NCBI GenBank assembly: GCA_017506865.1
Contig: JAFCMP010000224.1
Coordinates: 372,001-436,000 of the forward strand
Reading direction: 5' to 3'
From: Tribonema minus
Lineage: Eukaryota > Sar > Xanthophyceae > Tribonematales > Tribonemataceae
DNA length: 64,000 nucleotides
The translations under genes were made by a program, and so were the position numbers. The notes under the pieces were generated by a model that saw only the letters and a list, made by a program, of their open reading frames with translations, was not told the DNA's origin and searched no databases. Positions 23,310 through 36,200 of this stretch are shown here, in pieces (within the stretch, counting starts at the first letter, position 1; each line of letters opens with the position of its first letter).

Positions 23310-26300
23310 TCAATTGTACTTGTGTCGGCCGAAGCCTACTCCCGCGCCAAAGCCACCCAACCCCCCCCCCGCTGCTGCAGCATTTGAACAGAGCGGCGCG
23401 CCGAAAGGCAGAGCGCTGCTTTGCCCTATGGAAGGTAGTCCCGTGCCGCCGATGCCCATGCCGAATGAGTCGTGCCGCTGCGGTTCGCCGGACCCTGCAG
23501 GCAGCGGCGGCAGCGCGCAGAGAGGTGGAATGAGGACAAGCATGAGCAGAAGGGTCCACGCCACTAACTTCAAATAGCCCAGCGCCGATGCTGACCAACA
23601 ACAACGAAATCGTGCGTGGAAAACACCACTTCATGTATGTACGCGGAATGCAGCGACGTCATGCCGCTGCGGTTCACCGGACCCTGCAGGCAGTGAGTGC
23701 GCAGAGGGGGTGGATGAGGTGCAGTCGTAGTAGGAATTGCTGCGGTTGTCCTGGTGGTAAACCTGAGGGTGAAGGGCACGCCCCACAAAGTTCAAGTTGC
23801 CGCAGCGCCGATGCTGATCAACATCAATGAGATTGTGTGGGCCGACACGACTTCAATCACGCACAATGCGGCAACTACAACCAGTCCCCACTGGCCAGGG
23901 GCTTGTACGATGGGCACGTGGCACAGCCTGCAGCAGCTACACCTGCCGTGTTAAATAGAGCGCCACAGCGGCGCAGTCCGTGAAACATACACCTCCCCCT
24001 GATATGCTCGTGTGGTGATTTCCGTGTCAACCAAACAACTGATGCTGCGACTGCAATGCGGTCCACTTGTGATGGTGGTACGACACACCACGCGACAGCG
24101 CCACAAACCCTAATCCTAACCCTAATCCTAAGCCGTCCACACCGCTCATAACTGCCGCATCAGCCTTACAACACCTAAGTTCAATACCATTTGCTGCGAA
24201 GACCAGAGCCAATTGCTGTCTTTGCAAGTACAGTACTACGGAAATGCCATTTAGAAATGGCACACAGACAGTATCGCAATGCAGCAGCGCTCACCGCTGC
24301 CTGCACCGCCCATCATCGCCGCTCCATACCCCCCCATGCCCGCCCGCTGCAGCGGCTTGTACGGCGACGACATTGGTGCCTTGAAGCCCCCAGACCCCCC
24401 GCTGCTGCCGCTGGGTGGGGGCCCCTGTGCCGGCCCGTACCTGCATTATGCAGGGAGGTGACCGATGTTGCAGGGGTCAATGTGCAGTTGCTGGTTGTAT
24501 GGTTGTAGCACAGCACCAGGATCCAGTAAGAAGAGTCTGATGCCAACGGGTCAGGACGAAAGATCGGCAAGAGCGAGTCAGCTGCACGTCATACAATCTA
24601 CAGCATCAAAGGCATCGTGCCCTGTTGCGGCTATGGATTCACTCCAGTCATTGGTGACACAGGGTGCCGCGCTGGCAGCTATTGCAAATACACCTGGGAT
24701 GCAACCGTATCGTAACTGCCCGTAACGTACTACTTCTACATATGCTTGCCATTCGTGTTGCTGTGTTCATCGACGTCGATGATGCACGGCCGTTACATGG
24801 CACCAAGCTTAAGGCCCCCACCACCTCTCACTTGACACACGGATCCCCCACATCCCTTCCTGGCGCAACAGCATGTACTGTTGTAACACCTACATACCTA
24901 CAGTTGCCAGACACCCCCAGCTCACCGTGCAAACCGCCCGAATTTGGACAAGCCCTGCGCCTGCTGTGCCGCCGGCTGCTGCTGCTGCTGCGCGCCCCCC
25001 GCCAACGACCCCCCCCACGCTCCAAACCCCCCAACGCCGCTCCCATAGCCCCCCCCCACTGCGCCGCCGCCCGCACCGCCGGCAGCCGCGCCTCCATAGC
25101 TACTTCCATACAAAGACCCTGAGGCGGCCGGTTGACTGGCAGTTGAAGTTGGCTGCCCGAACCGAGCCCCTCCCCCCGGCCAAGGCAGTGGCGCCGGCGC
25201 CGCGTATTGTGACGCGCTCGAAGCGGTGTAACTGCTGGCGTTGTTGCCGCCGGCGCCGGCTGCCAGGCTGGAGCCGATGCCGCCTGATTGTGCGTACTGA
25301 CAGTGCAGGCAAGAGGTGAAGCGGGAGCGTCAACATTGAAGTTGGTGTCCTTGCCATACGAAGCAACCGCCGCAGGCCATGCGGTTGTCAAGCACGCCTG
25401 CGCTGGTGCAACAGCTATGTTCGGTACTCTGAGCTGGAAGGTGCCATGCCAGGAACATCTGTGCACTTTGCTGTCCACAAACAGTGGCATCCAGCACATG
25501 ACGCGACTCGGGGCAACAGAGTGTTGTGATACAGTAAGGTTTTGAACATGCCTCGCTGCTCACAACAACAAAGCGGCTGAGCAATAAGTTGTGAGATATG
25601 TCCATGCAGAGCGAAGCCGCAGAACTGCTTATTACAAGCGTAGCTAAACTTCAAGTCAAGCGCTCATTGCAGACGCGCTGAGGCCGCACAGTGGCGGATG
25701 CGGCGCACCCCCTTCTGCTGCACTTCCAGCACGACTTCAACAAGCAAATGCTCTACAGGCACAAACGTCAAAGACTGACGTTGACGTCATGGCAACACAT
25801 CATCCATGTCCCGCACATCCTCAACATCCACTCTACATCAAGCACCGCCAACTTCAACACCTACACGGTACAGACCAGCACGCACCGATGACGCTCCGCC
25901 TTCCGCAACGCTCGCCCCGCCGCCCCCCCCAAACCCCCCTCCGAACCCCAACGCCCCCCCGCCCGCAGCGCCAAACGACGGTCGCCGCGCAGCAGGTGCC
26001 GCCGCCGCTGCCGCCGCCGCTGCTCCAAAGCCCCTACTTGGCCACTGCGCCGCCGGCGCTGCTGCCTGCGCTGCCGCTGCTGCCGGCGTTGCGGCGCTGG
26101 CATAGGATCCGAAACCGTCGGCGGCTGGCGCGCCGCCGCCGCTGCCAGCGTCGACTTCCGGCGCAGCCTGCTGCTGCTGCTCCTCCGCTGCTGCCGTCGC
26201 CGCCGCTGCTGCTGCTGGCGGCACAGAAGGCGCCATCGCGGCGTGCACCTGACGGGGATGCGGTCCAGGGAGGATGTGACGCTCGACACATTAGAGATAT

Positions 26301-28602
26301 GTACTGAATGGTGATGGCGCAGCTGTTGTGACTTCACATGTGACTGCTGCTGCGGTCGCTCCTGTATTGACGTTGGCGCTGCTGCTGGCAACCGGCGCGG
26401 TGTTGTTACATAGTGTGGCGTGCAACTGACGCGTGTGCTGACGTGGATGTTGGCGGCACCCGTTGACGGCATGACGTTCTTCTGGTGGGCAACATCATAC
26501 AGAGAGAGTACCAGTAGAATGCGTAGCAAGGCGTTGGTGCCTGTGCCTGCTCTCCACATGACAGCGTCATCCTCATCAATACCATCACCTTCGACGGGGG
26601 ATCAAGAAAGTGACAGTCAGATGTGGTGCCCAAAGGGTGTCTCCATCATTTCCACCTTGCTCTCATGCTCAAGCGGCCGTGGTCAACAGTGCCAGCACGT
26701 CCGATTGACACCAGCCACGTTGGCGATATTTCAAGTGCATCACTCATCCGTGTCATCGGTTCAAGATGCAGAACAGGCATGCTTGCATGCCTTTATTGAG
26801 GGTAAGCCTCACCTGGAAGAATGGGTACTGCAACGCCTGGCTAGCAGTGGGTCGCCTGTTTGGGTCAAAATGCATCAGGTCCGTCATCAGCGCCACCGCC
26901 TCCGGGCTGCTCCAGGGGCGCGCATGCATGGAGGCAGACACGCAAGGCAGCACAGCACATGGAGGTTTTAGACAAATGATTGGTGGGCGGGAACAGATGC
27001 AGGTGGAGCTGCAGTGCAGAGAGCAGAGCGTAAGCGAAGATGAATGTGTATACATGCAGAGCATGCGAGCGATGCAAGCCTGCAAGGTGGTTGCTGTCCC
27101 ACAGTGGTGGCATAGCGTGCCATGCAGGAGCAGGAGGCTACAGGATGCAAGGTGGACCTTGAGCAGCATCAGACACTACTTGCAAGCAACGCTGATGATG
27201 GGCAGGTGGACGGCGGGCAGACGCTGCGACTCTGACTGACTGCAGGGCACGCCAACTTCTGCAGCATCTCATGGTGGCATCACTCGCGTGCCCTATGGTG
27301 AGTGTGACTGGCACTGTAAGCGCGCCATGCATGATTGGACTGTTTCACCAGACAACATTTACTGCAAACAATCGCTTGCACCGCGTCGGCTCAAATCAAC
27401 GGTGCTTGGCGTGATGCCATACAAATCTGCAAGACATCCGGTGACGCTTCCCTCTCTCACCTGGCGTGCGGTATGAGCTGCGCCAGCGGCGTCTGCACGA
27501 ACTGCGGGAACTTGAAGTTCATCTGCGCCGCCAGCTTCAGGCCCTCCGGCCACGTCGCCGACGACGGGCTGCCGAGCACCGAGCAGATCTTGTGGATCTC
27601 GTCCGCTTCGCTGCTGCCCGGGAACAGCGGCCGCAGCGTGAAGAGCTCCGCCATGATGCAGCCGCACGCCCACGTGTCGATGGGGCTGTTGTAGGAGGTG
27701 CTGCGCAGGAGCACCTCGGGCGCGCGGTACCAGCGCGTAGAGACGTAGTCGGTGTACGGTGGGCGCGAGCGGATCTCGCGCGCGAGGCCGAAGTCCGCGA
27801 CCTTGCACACGTCGCCCTTGATGAGGATGTTCTCGGGCTTGAAGTCGCGGTGGAAGAAGCCGTGCTTGTGCATGAAGGTGAGGCCCTGGAGGATCTGGTA
27901 CATGATGTTGCGGATCTTCAGCTCGGGCAGGTGCCTGTCCCTCTTCTTCATGAGCTCGTACAGGTTGCCCTCCATGAACTCGAAGACGAAGTACAGCTCG
28001 TCGTTCTCCCGGATGACCTCCTTGAGTTTGACGATGTTGGGGTGGTTGAGCTTCTTCAGGGACTTGACCTCCCTCAGCTGCATGCACTCGTCCCAGTTGT
28101 AGAACTTCTTCTTCATCTTCTTGATGGCCACCACCTCCCCCGTCTGCCTGTTGACGGCTTTGAGGACGCTCCCATAGGTGCCATCTCCCAGCTGCTTGGT
28201 GACTTTGTACCGGTTCATGCCAGTGCCACCCTGCTGTGCTCCCCTGCTGTATGTTATGGCGCGCTGTCCAGGCAGCAAGTTGGCGGTGCCGCCACTGCGC
28301 CTTGCAAGCGCTGATCGCCCTCCCGCCACTGTCAAGCCTCTGCTTCCCTCAGGTTCTTCAACCTGAAACCGCCTTTCCAGTTGAAGTTGAGAGGGAGAGT
28401 CCAGGCTGCCTTTCCGTTCTGGCAAAGTTTGAGCCCAGGAGGTCGCAAGTTCTACTTGAGCAGCTGGTGGTGGCTTTGGCAAAAGAGTCCTTGAATCTTT
28501 CTCCACCATTCGACTGCGGAGGATGGCTTCAGGCTGCGCCAGCTGAAGGACTGGAGCACCCAGGCTTGCCTCGACGGCCAATCTGGCGTTGAAACAGCGC
28601 AT
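23310..28602 (-). CDS. MAK/ICK/LF4-like ciliary protein kinase, 6 exons
   Basis: Exons: 28602-27461, 26906-26813, 26248-25886, 25296-24926, 24440-24295, 23494-23310; phases agree (2301 nt, 766 aa from the first ATG). The kinase domain begins [18 protein letters not shown], as MAK and ICK do, so the true start may be the ATG at 28216-28218 (638 aa) and the 128 residues before it an extension or 5' leader. Visible: P-loop [13 protein letters not shown] lysine, alpha-C Glu in [10 protein letters not shown], catalytic loop [18 protein letters not shown] activation-loop motif in [14 protein letters not shown], and the C-lobe [16 protein letters not shown] ending FFQV as in MAK/ICK. The tail (about 350 residues) is low-complexity Ala/Gly/Gln with scattered FG dipeptides. 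Family members (Chlamydomonas LF4, animal MAK/ICK) restrain cilium length, so the cell is probably flagellated. Phe in HRDFKPEN replaces the usual Leu or Met. Confidence 0.92.
23445..23850. repeat. Tandem duplication of the last kinase exon's 5' edge
   Basis: The start of the last kinase exon with its CTGCAG acceptor and the intron upstream (about 23445-23625) recurs, diverged, at about 23646-23850. Shared blocks include GTTC[GA]CCGGACCCTGCAGGCAG and CAGCGCCGATGCTGA. The distal copy keeps an acceptor. Confidence 0.85.
24105..24132 (+). repeat. Degenerate CCCTAA array in a kinase intron
   Basis: Four units alternating CCCTAA and TCCTAA. Confidence 0.85.
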
Positions 28603-28676
28603 TGACCTAAGCCTGTGCTTGCAGGTCAGTCTTTGGACCGGCCAGGAGAGACATCTGACAGCATCAATTTCTCAGC

Positions 28677-28838
28677 ATGGCACGAGTTGAAGTGTCAAAC
28701 AGTTGTGCCCCACCACCACGACATGACATGGCCACCATTTCACGTGATGCCTACTCTGCTACCCCGACGCAAAGTGCTCCTCCTGAAAGGGACGTTCACA
28801 CCAGAACCGGCAGCAGCAGCAGCAGCAACAGCAGAAGG
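28677..28838 (+). CDS. Candidate first exon divergent from the kinase
   Basis: An ATG 75 bp upstream of the kinase start, on the other strand, opens a Ser/Thr/Pro-rich peptide (MARVEVSNSCAPPPRHDMA...) ending in a Ser run before a GTGCAT donor-like site near 28838. The frame stays open further without splicing. No domain is visible. It could be the start of a small gene ending at the candidate exon 29831-29935, or chance. Confidence 0.25.
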
Positions 28839-29830
28839 TGCATCAGCAAATTCATCCACTCGTCAGCTTTGCAAGATGGCCTTTTAGGCAGCCAGGGTTT
28901 GATCAACTCCTCACATGTGATTCTGCTGTGCATGGAGCATGTGCCCCCCAGGCAGGGCAGCCATGCCAAGAGCCTGGGCATATGCCGTGGGATATCTGCA
29001 TAGCGTGCGCAGCTGATGCCCATGCAGGCGTGGCTGCTGCTCTGTACGATGGCTCATGTGCCTTGTGCAACACTGGGGATGTCCCTGATTGCGCTGATCT
29101 GCGCTGCCTTGGCGACCAATGCACAAACTCGTCAGACTTGTAAACGGTCAGGATGAGGGTGAAGGCATGATGAGCACCGAGCGGTTCCGTGCACGTCGCT
29201 CAGCTTCTGTGACTTGCGCCTCGCACACAGATCAGAAAGCGTGCCACATGCAAGAGGGGTGCCCCATGCAGACGTCAACATGGATGAGCTGACAGCAAAA
29301 ATGGGGCCAGCGGGCACATCTGCTACTCGACTGCATCATTACACCAGGTGCTGCCCCCTCCCGCTGCTCAAGGCTGCAACGTGGCTTACCTCAAGCAGCC
29401 CCACATCCTGTAGCCGGGAAAGTGTAAAGATCAGAGATTATCAATTGTGCAAAGACTTGTGCTGCAGATGAGTGGCACCAATCATGGACCAACTGGGTGA
29501 TGTGAACTGGCGTACCTTATACCATGGCCCTACAACAGCAGAGGCAGCAAACAGCGAGATTCCCTGTTAGTCCTGGTTTTCGGCTGTTGAGGTACGCTGC
29601 TGCAATGGTCCTTGAGGGGTCCACATGCTCAGCGCATCATGCGCTGTCTGTACTCACAGAGGTGGCGGCAGCTCGAGACTCACTTAAACAAACCAGCAGC
29701 ATGTGTGCAGGAATCACACAATGTGGTGCACAGAGCAGGCACAATGTGACGACAAAAAAGCTCCTGCTACAAGCACCGGCACAGCACTAAAAGCAGCATC
29801 AGTGCAAACAATGCTGGCAAGCCTCACCAG

Positions 29831-29935
29831 TTCATTATTCTCATGGGCATGCTGTACCCGATGGTCCATGATTATCTGCAAGAGGATCTGCACTTGAGCC
29901 TCAGGAGCTCGGCGGGACCACCAGAGCATCTATAG
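29831..29935 (+). CDS. Candidate terminal exon, unknown gene
   Basis: After a CTCACCAG acceptor-like site the frame reads FIILMGMLYPMVHDYLQEDL and ends in TAG after 34 residues. The peptide looks protein-like, but no upstream exon can be joined with confidence. Confidence 0.2.
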   Translation, partial: FIILMGMLYPMVHDYLQEDLHLSLRSSAGPPEHL

Positions 29936-30086
29936 GGTGCCATCTACGGGAGCGGTGATACCCGCAAAGCTGCAGCCAGTGACTGGCGGTTTGTACATGT
30001 GGCATCAGCTGCTTCATGTGTCACAGCCGGCACAGTACTGCATATACATACGCCTCTGGCACAAGGCACGCACTGCATGCGCAAGT

Positions 30087-30171
30087 GCAGCCACTTGAGG
30101 GCAACGCGCTCTGCACGGCATGTGAGTGGCAGCCACTTGAGAGCAACGCGCTCTGCACGCCATGTGAGTGG
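30087..30171. repeat. 42-bp tandem duplication
   Basis: Two near-identical copies containing GCAGCCACTTGAG, GCAACGCGCTCTGCACG and CATGTGAGTG. Each ends in a donor-like GTGAGTG, as other exon-edge duplicates here do, but no exon is recognised beside it. Confidence 0.85.
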
Positions 30172-30318
30172 ATCTATTCCTCTCGCACAGCAGTGAGGCT
30201 GCAACACCTCCGGCCTGAAGTCGCGGCCACGTGCGCTGGCGCTGTGCTGCAGCGACCCCGCGGCTTGTCACGCGCTGAACTTCAACATCACTACTTCAAA
30301 CCGCACTACTTCAAGAGA

Positions 30319-31974
30319 TCACGACATGGGATGCCGTTGCCGCTTCTTGCCCTTCTGCACATACCCCACTTCGTGCGGCCCCGGTTTCGGCGGCACGTGC
30401 CCCCTCCCCTCCCACCCATCTGGTGCCATCATCTCCATGTCATGCTGATCTAGCTCCAGCACATCGTGCATGTACCAGTGCTGAAACGGTTCGGGCGCCT
30501 TGGGGGGTGGCGGCGGGGGCGGGGCATCTGGGTCTGGCCGCTTGAAGATACTGGCGTAGCAGAAGAAGACGGGGGGGGGGGGGGGGGGGGATAGAGCAAG
30601 GCAGTGTCAGGGCAGAGGTGCAATGCGCTCGCATGGCATGTGAACAACCACAAATAGTGGTACTTGAGAGGGTATTTGTCTTCCAAGCAGCAAGAGCCAC
30701 CCAGTTTCTAAGAAAAAAACCTGTGGCATCAAGTCGGTGTGCTGCCGCCGTTGAATCTGGTCGGTCTGCCAATTGCTGATGCTCAGCTGTCACGGTGCAA
30801 AGACCGTAGAGCAAAAGTATGATGCCAAGCAGCACATCAAAAAGTGAAAGCAGGTTCAATTGCGCAGCACTGTTGCAAATCACGAAGCGGCGCCATGTTT
30901 ATGCGCCGAGCGCTGTTGCTTGACTGAATGCTGTGCATGCACATAAACGCCGAAGCGCATTCGATCAGCTAGTACTACAATAGTACGCAAGCAGTACGCC
31001 AGTCATTGGAACAGCAAAGCGTGAACTGCGGTGAACCACGTCGGCTTCACTGCTGAGAGCGGAAACTTGTTGCGCTCTTGCCACCGTAAAGCCAACTTGT
31101 GCACTCATGTGCAAGCACTGTGAAAAATGTAGGTGAAGTTGCGCAAGAGCGCTGCCACTTGACCCGCACCGTCGAATGCGGCGCTTTGAAGGGCATTTAT
31201 ACGCAGCGGGCTGTACGCCGGAACTTGACTATGGTGAAGGCCGACACAAAAAAGGAAATCTGGGTGGCACGCCTGCAGCAACACCTGACTGCACATGATT
31301 AATGTTGGCGTGCATAATCCGGAGCTACGAGCTTCGGTGCAAAGGCTGCACGACATGGGGGCTCAGTTAGTTGTCGGCAGTGGTCACCAGCTTCGGTGCA
31401 AAGCGACAAGACGTCGGCACGGCGAGTTGTTGGTGATGGCCACCTGTAACCCTCCCGTTGCAGGGAACCGTGTCCAATAGTCACTGCTGCATAAGCGAGG
31501 CACCACAACGATGATGCCGCTGTCTATTCATCGATACACAAGGTTGCATACTGCTTTCACAAGCACACGCATAGCAGCACGCAGTCAGCACTTACTATCT
31601 GTATAATCTCTTGAGCTGATGCCAGAGGGGGTCCAAGCAGAAGCAGTACGCCAGCGCCAGAACCACCACGCTGCCCAGTATTATAGCTGCATCAGGAATG
31701 GCACGATCACAAGAGTGCATACTTCATCAGCGCACCATCATCGACTTGCATGACCTTAGGTATGGTCAATTGCGAGGTGAAAGTGTCTGAAAAGAGCAGT
31801 GGGCGTCCTGCTCGAGCTGAGTGAGCATGCGGACACACCGAAGCGAAGTATTGTAGCGTGCCCAGAGCACCTCTCGCGTGCCAGAAGAGCTCCCTCCAGA
31901 CAACAAACCCGCTTACCGATCCACCACCAGAAGTTGTCTCCATTGAAAGAGCCGTCAAAGGCCTTGATAGCCAT
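30319..31974 (-). CDS. Small single-span membrane protein, 126 aa, 3 exons
   Basis: Exons 31974-31917, 31686-31596 and 30550-30319 join with matching phases to 381 nt. The N-terminus is MAIKAFDGSFNGDNFWWW, followed by one hydrophobic span (IAIILGSVVVLALAYCFC, about residues 19-37) and a basic juxtamembrane stretch (HQLKRLYRYIFKRPD). Next come a poly-Pro linker, then a hydrophilic segment with PFQHWYMHDVLELDQHDMEM, and a basic end (KGKKRQRHPMS). I do not recognise the family. The Trp cluster before the span and basic residues after it suggest the C-terminus faces the cytosol (inference). The last intron's acceptor uses a 20-bp C-run followed by GTCTTCTTCTGC as its pyrimidine tract. An upstream exon is possible, but the ATG gives a complete protein. 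Confidence 0.7.
30571..30590. repeat. G/C homopolymer run (20 bp)
   Basis: Twenty G on the plus strand, so C-run on the transcript, immediately upstream of the acceptor of the last exon of the small membrane-protein gene. Confidence 0.95.
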
Positions 31975-33281
31975 GAACGCTGCTGCGTTCGTCACGTCGC
32001 TGTCTCCCACTCACTTTCCACGTGATCGCTTTCGGATGAGCCGAGACATGCAACTCCTCAGGCTTGAAGTTTGCGTCGGATCGGTTGACCTTGCGCTTAT
32101 TCACGGAGAACGCCCTGTTGCGGCAGAAAGTTGCTGTTGCGACAAGGTGGGCGTCATTGTGCACACTCAGCGCTGAACACCACAAACCGAGACGTTGCGC
32201 GATCACTCGACGCGCTGCGCGCGCTGGCCGACGCCGCATCCCTGCGCACCCGGTCGGCCACCTCTGCGGTGACGACGGTGCTGTGACACGGTCGGCCACC
32301 TCCTGCGGTGACGACGGTGCTGTGACGCGGTCGAGGTGATGGCTCGGATTCAAGTTCACGGTTCGCCGACTGTCCGGCGCTACTCCAACGGCGTACGGCG
32401 CCGGCGCGACCACCGAAGCCCTCCTCGTCGTATCGGAGATGCTCATCGTCGAACGCGTTGAAGCCGCCGTTCGACGTCGCGGCGGAGAAAAGGGAGGAGA
32501 AGAGATCTGGGCAACGGTCGTCTAGCTTGCTGTAGCAGCTTGCGCAGACTCAGTGTCATGAGTGGACACCAGCCTTGACCCGCGCAGCGCACTACGCGAC
32601 ATTGGCATTCAACGGGTATGGCGACATCAAGAGAGGTCAAGGCCTAGGTACACATTGCGTTGTAGAGGGCCGCAAACGTGCGACGTCGCTGTGGAGAGAC
32701 GATCCAATCCTACATGATTGTAGTTCCAATCGATTACGTGAAAAACGTACATGTTCAACATTGACGAGGCCACCGAGTGTCACCACCGTTGCATGGCCAT
32801 CGGCCCCCATGACTTGAGTAATCATAGTGCTGAATGTCATAATCAGAGTACCCAAGGGGTTTTTCCAAGCCATCATAGAGCAGGAAGGCCAAGATTCGAT
32901 GCAAGGGCCATGTAAGGGAGCCACAGCTGACGTCTGCTCACACTGCAACGATATGCACACGCGCCATAGCAAAATCGCCTGCAAGGTCATGTGCGCAGCC
33001 AACTACATAGTCTAGTGCAAGAGATTCACGACAATACCCACGCAATGCATGTGAAACGCAGCGCAGGTTGAAGCACAGCAACTAGAAAACATACTCCCAA
33101 GCTGCCATGGCTGTAAATATGGTGCCTTTATTTATAAACTCGTGGGGACACACATTCATTTATTTATAAAAAAATTGATGCGCATATTGTCTATGCCAAA
33201 GGCTCATAGTAGGGTATTGTACAATTTGAGCTGGCTCCGCACTTTGCACTGCATGCGGCAGCGCCACCTTGATCTGAATGT
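31975..33281. other. Intergenic between small membrane protein and quinone oxidoreductase
   Basis: Contains a two-copy 39-bp tandem repeat at 32252-32330 (CGGTCGGCCACCT, GCGGTGACGACGGTGCTGTGAC). A minus-strand frame (32446-31955) includes FSVNKRKVNRSDANFKPEEL, which reads like protein, but no intron of reasonable length links it to the exon at 31917. The rest shows no gene. Confidence 0.4.
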
Positions 33282-36200
33282 TTACAGCTTAGGTCTTGGC
33301 ATTGATGCTTCTTCCTCGTCCATGGTGACAACAACCTTGCCCTGCAGGTCAATGCACAGCAAAAGCACCAGCCTCAGCCCTTCAGCATGCAGCAAGCGTG
33401 TACAAAACATGACATCTGTGCTTACAAACGCATGCTTGAAGTCAAATGCGCAGCGGATGCCTCCATCTCTTGTCATGAGCATGTGTGGCAGATGGGCGAG
33501 CGAGCCCAAGGTAGGCTTCAGGTAGTACTTCAGATGCCAAACTTGGCATTCGCTAAGCTTGAACACGTTGCACTTTCTGCAAGTGCGAACGATGAGCCAT
33601 ATGCTCACCATGGCTCACCATTGTAACAGCACTCACAGCGCGATGCTACAAGACTTGGTCCACCAAACCGAATGTATGCGCTGATGCCTGGATGCAACAG
33701 GCACTTTGAACCGATTGACAGTTGGCGTGCGCCACTCACAACATAAAACAGGCTAGAATCCTTGTAGTTGAAACCGTTTTGGCCTAGAGCATCTCGACCA
33801 TGGAGTGTCTGGTATTTCCAAGTAGCAAGTGAGTTTGCTGAAAGAAGCAGCGAAAGGCAGGAAGGGGCTGTTTGCCTCCACGATGAGAACACAGCACCCA
33901 TCTGCAGCAAAGGCAGATGAGCTTTGAGAGTGTGCACAAAGAGTAATCTCCAACTGGCTCAAGTGAGACAGCAGCCCGTAGCTTAACTTCATGCACGGGT
34001 GACACAAAGCATGTGGCAAGTGCAATTACCTGTACTCGTCGATCTCGGACTTCGGCAAGTGCTTCTGGCACCTGCCGGAGCGGGTACACTGCGCTGATGA
34101 GCGGCTTTATACTGCCCTGCAATAGCAAGTGCAGCGCCGCTCAGCTTCTCGATGTGATATAAAAACTTCAGGCACATTCACTGCTGCAAGTGGCGGTGAC
34201 ACGGTCGACATGGCAATCCAGAACGCAGTGGTACTCCTCAGGTCCACGTGGTGTGTGGCATGCATCCTGGCATGCATCCTGATTGCTGCTGGTGTGGTGC
34301 AGCATCTTACAATCATGATTATGCTTCACGGCACAGACATGTGCGCAGTGTCGTGCTCGTCATGTGCCAGGAAGGTGCGCGCTGGGCTGCCTAACCCTAA
34401 CCCTAACCCTAAATCTAACCCTAACCCTAAGCGCAGCCCGCACTCAGAGAACAGGTACAGTGCATGCACGGCTGTCAAAGGTGCTTGAACCTATGACCTT
34501 GCTGACCAGCTAGTGCCCTCGGGGATCATTACGTGGTTCTGTATGAGCGACCAACAGTAGAGAGGGCATTTTTGTGCGAGACTTGCCTGCGCCAGCATTC
34601 CCACTAGCTCCTGAAGCAGCGCTGAGAACTGCTGCGGACACGACTCTGCCCACTGGCCCATGAACACCTGCAAGATGAGCACAGCGGCAGCTGCCGTGAC
34701 CAATCCAAGACACTGGTCTGGAAGAGGTTGGGACATTCACATTGCATGGACAAAACATGCGCAACCAGCAAACAATTGGTGTTTGATAAGTCTCCAATGA
34801 TGTCCGGGTAGGAAGCAACTGCTTGTGGGGTGCTATGGACTACTACCAAGTAGCGTACTGCCGTATGCACGCCAATGTCTGCAGCAAAATGTACTATCAA
34901 ATGCAGAGGTGCAAATCTTGCACACACCCACACTTTGTAGTCCTTCTCGCTTTTTCCTTGAAGCAGAAGCTTCAGCGTCCGAGAGTCATTTCTTGCACTT
35001 TGTAAGGTATTGCGTCACTGTAAGGTATTGCATCACTCTCACTGTAAGGAATTGCATCACCGACGTGTCACCACTGATATGCACGGCTTGTGTCAAGCGA
35101 GCAAAGCTCGGAACGTGCCTGATTGCCTGCGCACCCCATCTACGAGTAACGTGCAGTAGAATTTTTGATGTTAACATCATGGCTCCTACCCATCCACCCT
35201 TGAGCACTGCCCCCAGAACCACCTTCTAACTCAACACATGATGCTCATCGCAAACTAGGTCTGCACCACATCTCGCTCTCGCCTCTATCGGTGAGCACTG
35301 CCCCCGCGATCATTAACAACACACGCAATGCGCATCGCAAACCAGGTGATTTTATGCACCGCTTTTCGCTCTCACCCCCATCAGTGATGCTTGGCGGAGC
35401 AGCAGCAGGTTGGTAGGTATGCGGGGTATGTCCCCCGCGGCAAACCCCACTACGAGGTGCCGGCCGTATCTGCTCAGGCACCTCAGTGACTCTTCTGTCA
35501 CGGTGCCGCCGACTGCAGACAGCAAGCAAGCGGGGACGGTGGTCACTTAGCGCCATGTGCATGCAGCAGAGGCGCCAATGTAAGATCTTCAAGTGTAACA
35601 ACTTCAAGTGTAGCAACTTTCAGTAAGTTTTCATTATTACATCGCCTCCAACATTACATGTGCACGATCGACAGATAACCAGCAAGCGCTGCTGTGCATG
35701 CAGGTGTGGGGCTGGACTGTGTGGGACAGAACACTGGTGTTCCAGATTATCTGGCACACTACATAGAGCGCACTATAAGCAGGTGTCAATGTGCTGTGTT
35801 TGACAAAAAACATCGGCACCGCAGCGCCCGAGCAGATTGACGAAACATCGATTAAACAAGCTCTGTTCAAGCTTTGCGTAGTGCCATCATGCCATTTTCT
35901 CTGAAAGCCAAAATACATCTCGAACACTGTGCATCTCAGCAATTCGTTGTATCAGGTAGGGGCCTCCACGACTGATGTTGAACTAGATGCACTTATTTGG
36001 GCTTTTACTGCTTGACCATAATACATGGAGGAATTGTTCATGACCTATACATGGCGAGAGGCTGTGTCACTGAGGCCAATCAGCTCATCAAGGCGGCCCG
36101 CGTAGCGAAAGACAAGGCATTTCAACTTATTTCAGCATTGAACTCCGCGGTCTGGGGTCTTCATAGTCGCATGTCAACGCCCATCCCCTTGGTCGCACTT

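Noticed and set aside
27466-28314. 282-codon plus-strand frame opposite the kinase exon
   Set aside because: Antisense shadow of the GC3-rich kinase exon.
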